From: Bacillota bacterium
GTDB taxonomy: Bacteria; Bacillota; Limnochordia; Darwinibacteriales; Darwinibacteriaceae
Reading direction: 5' to 3'
Assembly: GCA_012799115.1 (NCBI GenBank)
Contig: JAAZLY010000137.1
Span: 1 to 9,601, forward strand
Length of the DNA: 9,601 nucleotides
The position numbers and the translations under genes were made by a program. This document shows positions 5,355 to 9,601 of the stretch, piece by piece; position 1 is the first letter of the stretch; each line of letters begins with the position of its first letter. The notes beneath the pieces are model-generated. The model had not been told where the DNA came from. It was given only the letters and a program-made list of their open reading frames with translations, and searched no databases.

Positions 5355-8300
5355 CTAAATATCGTCGTCATCATCTGACAAATCACTTAGATCATCGAGT
5401 ACGAAGTCATCGTCGTCATCCAAGTCATCATCGAGATCTAGATCATCATCTTGATCTCCATCGTAGTCTTCGTCTTCATCGTCTTCGACAGCAGGAGCGG
5501 TCGAACGACGTGGTTGAATCTCTTCATCCCCGTCCTCATCGTCCTCTGTCTCTGGTGACTTCCCACGATTCACTTCTGGAGAGCGAGTGATACTTGTGCT
5601 GGATCCCCGACCCTGGATATCGATTCCAAGCTCTCTGGCCATTTCACTAATATCTTCTTCCTCTTCCTTGATCTCAATCTCTTGTTCGTTTTCGCTGAGT
5701 ACACGCACATCCAAGGCGAGACTCTGCAGCTCCTTGATTAAGACTCTGAAGGACTCTGGAACGCCTGGTTCAGGGATGTTCTCCCCCTTCACAATGGCTT
5801 CGTAGGTCTTCACCCTGCCAACAACATCGTCACTCTTAACAGTGAGGATTTCCTGCAGTGTGTAGGCTGCTCCATAGGCTTCTAGGGCCCAGACCTCCAT
5901 CTCACCAAATCTCTGTCCACCAAACTGAGCTTTACCTCCAAGAGGTTGCTGCGTTACAAGGGAGTATGGACCGGTGGAGCGAGCATGGATCTTGTCATCC
6001 ACCAAGTGGGATAGTTTCACCATGTAGATGATGCCGACTGTGACCGGATTGTCGAATGGTTCACCTGTGCGGCCATCATACAAAACGGTCTTGCCGTCCC
6101 GGCGCATGCCGGCTTTTTCCATCATATCCATAACTTCGATTTCACTCGCACCGTCAAAGACCGGTGTAGCTACGTGAATACCAAGTAGATTCGCTGCCAT
6201 ACCCAAGTGGGTCTCCAAGACCTGCCCAATATTCATACGAGAAGGTACGCCTAGAGGGTTGAGAACAATCTGCACAGGTGTTCCATCTGGTAGGAAAGGC
6301 ATGTCTTCCACAGGCATGATTCTGGAAATTACACCCTTGTTACCATGGCGGCCTGCCATCTTGTCTCCCTCAGATATCTTGCGCTTCTGCGCAACATAGC
6401 AGCGGACTAGACGATTTACGCCAGGGGACAACTCATCCCCATCTTCCCTGGTGAAAACTCGCACATCAACGACAATGCCACCCTCACCATGGGGTACTCT
6501 CAGGGATGTGTCCCTTACCTCCCGGGCCTTTTCTCCGAAGATGGCACGGAGCAAGCGCTCTTCAGCCGTCAATTCAGTTTCTCCCTTAGGAGTCACTTTG
6601 CCCACAAGGATATCGCCTGGTTTGACTTCTGCACCAATGCGAACAATTCCGCGCTCATCGAGGTTCTTTAGGCTATCTTCGCCCACGTTAGGAATGTCAC
6701 GTGTAATTTCTTCTGGACCTAACTTCGTGTCCCGGGCCTGTGCCTCGTATTCCTCTATATGAATGGACGTAAATACGTCCTCTTTTACCAAGTCTTCGCT
6801 GAGCAAGATGGCGTCTTCGTAGTTGTACCCTTCCCAGGGAACAAAGGCGACTACCACATTACGCCCTAGCGCTAACTCACCCCGATCAGTGGAGGGACCG
6901 TCTGCCAAAACGTCACCCGTTTTGACTTGTTGACCCACATAACAACGGGGTTTTTGGTTTATACAAGTTCCTTGGTTGGAACGGCTAAACTTCAATAGAT
7001 GATAATGGTCCCGACCTGAGACTGTTTTGACAACAATGTCACGACCAGTCACTCGCTCTACAACGCCGTCATTCTTGGCTAGGACGACTGCGCCAGAGTC
7101 AATGGCCGCCTTGTATTCCATACCAGTACCGACAAGGGGTGCCTCGGATTCAATCAGTGGCACAGCCTGCCTTTGCATGTTTGCTCCCATAAGTGCACGA
7201 GCACCGTCATCGTTTTCTAGAAACGGAATCAAGGCTGTAGCGATACTTACCGTCTGTTTCGGAGAGACGTCCATAAAATCGACGGCGCCCACGGGGACGT
7301 TCTTAATTTCCTCCCGCTCCCGAACGGTTACATGGGTTCTAGTAAAGCGGTGGTCTTCTGTCTTTTCATTCGCTTGAGCTACTCTGAAAGCATCTTCTTC
7401 ATCTGCGGTCATGTAGCGAATCTCATCGGTAACTTGGCCGTCATCAACCACACGATATGGGGTTTCGATAAAGCCATAGTCATTAATTCTAGAATAGGTA
7501 CAGAGGGCTCCAATAAGACCAATATTCGGACCTTCAGGAGTCTCGATAGGACACATACGACCGTAGTGAGAATGATGGACGTCACGCACTTCGAATCCTG
7601 CCCGATCTCTAGACAATCCACCGGGTCCCAATGCACTCAATCTGCGCTTATGTGTAAGCTCTGCCAAGGGATTGGTTTGATCCATAAACTGAGATAGCTG
7701 ACTTGAGCCAAAGAACTCCTTGATCGATGCAACGACCGGCCGAATATTAATCAGCGCTTGGGGTGTAATAACTTCGACATCCTGGATCGTCATGCGTTCC
7801 CGGACGACACGTTCCATACGGCTCAGACCAATGCGGAACTGGTTTTGCAGTAACTCACCGACACTCTTAAGGCGGCGATTACCAAGATGATCAATGTCAT
7901 CAATCGTACCAATATCCGAACCGAGTGCTACCATATAGTTGATCGTTGCCAGAATATCCTCTGGAGTAATGACCGTGACGCTGGTATCAGGTTGATTATT
8001 TGAGAAGAGACGCACTTCATGTCCTTCCCTATTGGTCAAAACGACTGCACTAATCCCTGCGTTATGCACTTCCTCAGCCTGACGACGGGTGATCTTCTCG
8101 CCTCGTTGTACGAGTAACTCGCCCGTTTCGGGATTCACTATGTTCTCCGCAGAAACCCGACCAACCAGACGTTCCGTTAAGCGGAGCTTCTTATTAATCT
8201 TGTAGCGGCCAACCCCGGCTAGATCATAGCGTTTGGGCTCATAAAAGAGCGTGGAAAATAGACCACGGGCACTTTCCTCTGTAGGAGGTTCCCCTGGACG

Positions 8301-9014
8301 TAAACGTTTATAAATCTCAATCATGGCATCCGCTTCTGATTGGGTACTATCTTTCTCGAGGGTAGCAAGAATTCCCGGCGCCTCATGAAAAGCTTGGCGA
8401 ATAGCATCATCACTACCTAGACCAAGGGCGCGAATTAAGACGGTCACGGGAAGCTTACGCGTTCTGTCAATCCGGACCCACATAATATCATTAGAATCTG
8501 TATCAAACTCTAACCAAGCTCCCCTATTAGGGATAATGCTTGCAGAAAACAATTTCTTACCGGTGGTGTCAAAGGCGAAATTGAAATAAACACCGGGTGA
8601 GCGCACGAGTTGGCTTACAATAACCCGTTCAGACCCATTAATAATAAAGGTTCCATTGTCTGTCATTAAAGGAAAGTCGCCCATGAAGACTTCTTGTTCC
8701 TTGACTTCACCTGTCTCTTTGTTCACTAGACGTACCCTTGCACGTAGCGGAGCTGCGTAGGTTACATCCCTGTCTTTGCACTCTTCGACCTCGTACTTTG
8801 GCTCTCCGAAGCTGTATTCCATGAATTCGAGCACCAAGTTGCCGGTGAAATCCTGAATAGGAGATACATCATCGAACATTTCTCTCAAACCGGTGTCCAA
8901 AAACCATTGGTACGATTTGTGCTGAATCTCAATCAAGTCAGGCATTTCAAGTATTTCTTCGATCTTCCCAAAGTTGTAGCGTTCGAGTTTCTCCCACTGT
9001 CTTGCTTCTACCAA
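5355..9014 (-). CDS. rpoB: DNA-directed RNA polymerase subunit beta
   Basis: Second-largest RNA polymerase subunit, forming one pincer of the active-site cleft. From the TTG start proposed here it has 1219 residues. The rifampicin-binding cluster is at 437-467 (SSQLSQFMDQ, then THKRRLSALGPGG) with the wild-type residues Q442, D445, H455 and S460 matching E. coli Q513, D516, H526 and S531. The active-site segment GDKMAGRHGNKG contains K885 and K893, equivalent to E. coli K1065 and K1073. The C-terminal core motif KAQFGGQRFGEMEVWALEAYG is intact. After about residue 1121 the protein continues for about 100 residues beyond where many clostridial homologues end. The last 44 residues hold 29 Asp/Glu and no basic residue. 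The chosen start has AAAAGGAGG at 8 nt; upstream in-frame TTG (9057-9059) and ATG (9045-9047) lack one. It is transcribed with rpoC. Confidence 0.97.
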   Translation of the reverse strand: MVEARQWEKLERYNFGKIEEILEMPDLIEIQHKSYQWFLDTGLREMFDDVSPIQDFTGNLVLEFMEYSFGEPKYEVEECKDRDVTYAAPLRARVRLVNKETGEVKEQEVFMGDFPLMTDNGTFIINGSERVIVSQLVRSPGVYFNFAFDTTGKKLFSASIIPNRGAWLEFDTDSNDIMWVRIDRTRKLPVTVLIRALGLGSDDAIRQAFHEAPGILATLEKDSTQSEADAMIEIYKRLRPGEPPTEESARGLFSTLFYEPKRYDLAGVGRYKINKKLRLTERLVGRVSAENIVNPETGELLVQRGEKITRRQAEEVHNAGISAVVLTNREGHEVRLFSNNQPDTSVTVITPEDILATINYMVALGSDIGTIDDIDHLGNRRLKSVGELLQNQFRIGLSRMERVVRERMTIQDVEVITPQALINIRPVVASIKEFFGSSQLSQFMDQTNPLAELTHKRRLSALGPGGLSRDRAGFEVRDVHHSHYGRMCPIETPEGPNIGLIGALCTYSRINDYGFIETPYRVVDDGQVTDEIRYMTADEEDAFRVAQANEKTEDHRFTRTHVTVREREEIKNVPVGAVDFMDVSPKQTVSIATALIPFLENDDGARALMGANMQRQAVPLIESEAPLVGTGMEYKAAIDSGAVVLAKNDGVVERVTGRDIVVKTVSGRDHYHLLKFSRSNQGTCINQKPRCYVGQQVKTGDVLADGPSTDRGELALGRNVVVAFVPWEGYNYEDAILLSEDLVKEDVFTSIHIEEYEAQARDTKLGPEEITRDIPNVGEDSLKNLDERGIVRIGAEVKPGDILVGKVTPKGETELTAEERLLRAIFGEKAREVRDTSLRVPHGEGGIVVDVRVFTREDGDELSPGVNRLVRCYVAQKRKISEGDKMAGRHGNKGVISRIMPVEDMPFLPDGTPVQIVLNPLGVPSRMNIGQVLETHLGMAANLLGIHVATPVFDGASEIEVMDMMEKAGMRRDGKTVLYDGRTGEPFDNPVTVGIIYMVKLSHLVDDKIHARSTGPYSLVTQQPLGGKAQFGGQRFGEMEVWALEAYGAAYTLQEILTVKSDDVVGRVKTYEAIVKGENIPEPGVPESFRVLIKELQSLALDVRVLSENEQEIEIKEEEEDISEMARELGIDIQGRGSSTSITRSPEVNRGKSPETEDDEDGDEEIQPRRSTAPAVEDDEDEDYDGDQDDDLDLDDDLDDDDDFVLDDLSDLSDDDDDI

Positions 9015-9022
9015 GGGCCTCT

Positions 9023-9031
9023 CCTCCTTTT
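9023..9031 (-). promoter_or_regulatory. Ribosome binding site fixing the rpoB TTG start
   Basis: Minus-strand AAAAGGAGG lies 8 nt before TTG at 9012-9014. Initiation here gives an N-terminus of MVEARQWEKLERYNFGKI. The two earlier in-frame candidates overlap the terminator-like hairpin or follow it directly and have no SD-like sequence. Confidence 0.8.
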
Positions 9032-9051
9032 GGTATCTATACAACATGACG

Positions 9052-9076
9052 AAAAGCAAGGGTGTTGTCCCTCGCT
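9052..9076 (-). terminator. Terminator-like hairpin in the rpoB leader (possible attenuator)
   Basis: On the transcribed strand GCGAGGG-ACAACA-CCCTTGC forms a 7-bp stem (one G-U pair, extendable by an A-U pair) immediately followed by TTTT and then CGTC. The short stem and 4-nt U-run make it weak, so partial termination or attenuation is more plausible than a full stop. It lies roughly 110-130 nt after the predicted rpoB start site and about 40 nt before the rpoB start codon. Confidence 0.4.
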
Positions 9077-9190
9077 CAAATTATGCACTTTCTACGCACC
9101 TTCCAAAATTTTTGAGAAGATAGCAGGATTCCCCTTTGTTATGTTGAATATACATAAAGTAGGTGTATTTTCCCCATTTCCTATTTATCC

Positions 9191-9219
9191 ATGATATCAC
9201 AGCGGTTTTTCGTTGTCAA
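9191..9219 (-). promoter_or_regulatory. Predicted sigma-A promoter for rpoB-rpoC
   Basis: On the minus strand a perfect -35 box TTGACA (9214-9219) and a -10 box TATCAT (9191-9196, 5 of 6 to consensus) are separated by exactly 17 bp. The predicted start is near 9184, giving a leader of about 170 nt. It would allow rpoBC expression apart from the upstream ribosomal protein genes. Confidence 0.8.
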
Positions 9220-9261
9220 GCAGTGGATCCCCTGGGGTACCTATCTATTTTGAATCAGATG

Positions 9262-9290
9262 AAAGGACTTCCTCGATGAGGAAGTCCTTT
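9262..9290 (-). terminator. Terminator or processing hairpin between rplL and rpoB
   Basis: A perfect 13-bp stem AAAGGACTTCCTC/GAGGAAGTCCTTT with a 3-nt loop begins 29 nt after the rplL stop. On the minus strand only the three U residues of the stem arm follow the GC part and the next bases are CATCTG, so the U-tract is poor. The plus-strand reading has a longer T-run, but no plus-strand gene ends here. A partial terminator or an RNase III-type processing site between rplL and rpoB, as known in E. coli, fits best. Confidence 0.65.
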
Positions 9291-9291
9291 T

Positions 9292-9322
9292 TAGTTGTCA
9301 GTATCCCACACAGGGACAACTA
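9292..9322 (-). other. Inverted repeat overlapping the rplL stop codon
   Basis: On the transcribed strand TAGTTGTC, which begins with the rplL stop codon, pairs with GACAACTA over 8 bp around a 15-nt loop. It ends one base before the 13-bp hairpin at 9262-9290, so the two stems could stack. While ribosomes terminate at rplL this stem would be disrupted. Its role is unknown. Confidence 0.45.
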
Positions 9323-9601
9323 CTTAATTTCGACGCTTGCTCCTGCTTCTTCAAGCTTAGCCTTAACTTCTTCGGCCAACTCTTTGGAGATGCCTTCTTT
9401 TACAGGGTTTGGTGCGTTGTCTACGAGGTCTTTAGCTGCTTTGAGACCCAAAGCGGTGAGTTCGCGAACAACTTTAATTACGTTGATCTTCTTCTCGCCT
9501 GCGCTGGTGAGAATAACGTCAAACTCTGTCTTCTCTTCAGCAGCTTCAGCAGCGGCAACTGGGCCAGCGGCTACTGCTACAGGTGCAGCGGCGGATACGC
9601 C
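9320..9601 (-). CDS. rplL: 50S ribosomal protein L7/L12, C-terminal part (cut by window edge)
   Basis: Stalk protein of the large ribosomal subunit, present in multiple copies, which recruits and activates translational GTPases including EF-G. The 93 visible residues hold the Ala/Pro/Val-rich flexible hinge (SAAAPVAVAAGPVAAAEAAEE) and the whole C-terminal domain: KTEFDVILTSAGEKKINVIK, then VRELTALGLKAAKDLVD, ending KLEEAGASVEIK and TAG. The GLKAAKDLV segment is the factor-binding helix region. The missing N-terminal dimerisation domain (about 30-35 residues) lies beyond 9601. The reading frame is uninterrupted to the edge. Its place just before rpoB is the standard rplJ-rplL-rpoB-rpoC order. 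Confidence 0.97.
   Translation of the reverse strand, partial: GVSAAAPVAVAAGPVAAAEAAEEKTEFDVILTSAGEKKINVIKVVRELTALGLKAAKDLVDNAPNPVKEGISKELAEEVKAKLEEAGASVEIK

Larger units (their letters stand above)
9015..9190 (-). promoter_or_regulatory. Long 5' leader of rpoB
   Basis: About 170 nt of AT-rich non-coding transcript precede rpoB. Besides the terminator-like hairpin near its end, I see a weak 6-bp stem TTATGT/ACATAA with a 7-nt loop (about 9137-9155) and an AT-rich imperfect palindrome around 9100-9119 (CTTCTCAAAA/ATTTTGGAAG). I recognise no known riboswitch or T-box in it. Its length and layered hairpins suggest post-initiation control, which is inference. Confidence 0.45.

Noticed and set aside
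9045..9059. Upstream TTG (9057-9059) and ATG (9045-9047) as rpoB starts
   Set aside because: Neither has an SD-like sequence; both overlap or abut the terminator-like hairpin. The TTG at 9012 has AAAAGGAGG at the right distance.
9225..9241. GGATCCCCTGGGGTACC near-palindrome upstream of the rpoB -35 box
   Set aside because: The centre pairs but two mismatches break the arms and the central loop is one base; no support for function.
1..9601. Mobile elements, CRISPR arrays, tRNA or rRNA genes, or a defence system
   Set aside because: The window is filled by contiguous core genes with short spacers; no cloverleaf, spacer-repeat pattern, transposase or foreign gene is visible.

Overview
The window is one block of core transcription and translation genes, all on the minus strand. 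In transcription order they are rplL (3' part), rpoB, rpoC, an L7Ae-type small K-turn-binding protein gene, rpsL, rpsG and fusA (5' part). The L7Ae-type gene between rpoC and rpsL, the extra segment in S12 (as in Bacillus-type S12), the short RpoC (about 1170 residues, no large lineage insertions) and the AAAGGAGG-type ribosome binding sites point to a Gram-positive Bacillota, most likely a Clostridia-like lineage. The genus cannot be told from the sequence. There are no mobile elements, tRNAs, rRNAs or CRISPR arrays, and no plus-strand reading frame looks like a gene.

Layout, from the right end (upstream) to the left end (downstream): rplL ends at 9320. It is followed by two back-to-back hairpins (9262-9322) that look like a partial terminator or processing site. 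A near-consensus promoter (9191-9219, TTGACA/17 bp/TATCAT) then starts an approximately 170-nt leader with a terminator-like hairpin (9052-9076) just ahead of rpoB. rpoB (5355-9014) and rpoC (1758-5270) are separated by 84 bp carrying three tandem 15-nt hairpins. Both genes appear to start at TTG codons with nearly identical initiation regions. After rpoC, a second near-consensus promoter (1683-1711, TTGACA/17 bp/TAAAAT) and a GC-rich, three-hairpin leader precede the 'str' group: L7Ae-type gene, rpsL, rpsG, fusA.

Together the genes supply the two large subunits of RNA polymerase, stalk and decoding-site proteins of the ribosome, and elongation factor G. The most striking observations are: (1) the RpoC catalytic motif reads NADFDRD instead of the essentially universal NADFDGD, owing to one base; (2) the triple-hairpin spacer before rpoC has a compensatory base-pair change between units and alternates anti-SD-like CTCC with SD-like GGAG; (3) small perfect hairpins with 3-nt loops recur in three of the spacers; and (4) RpoB has an unusually long aspartate-rich C-terminal tail.
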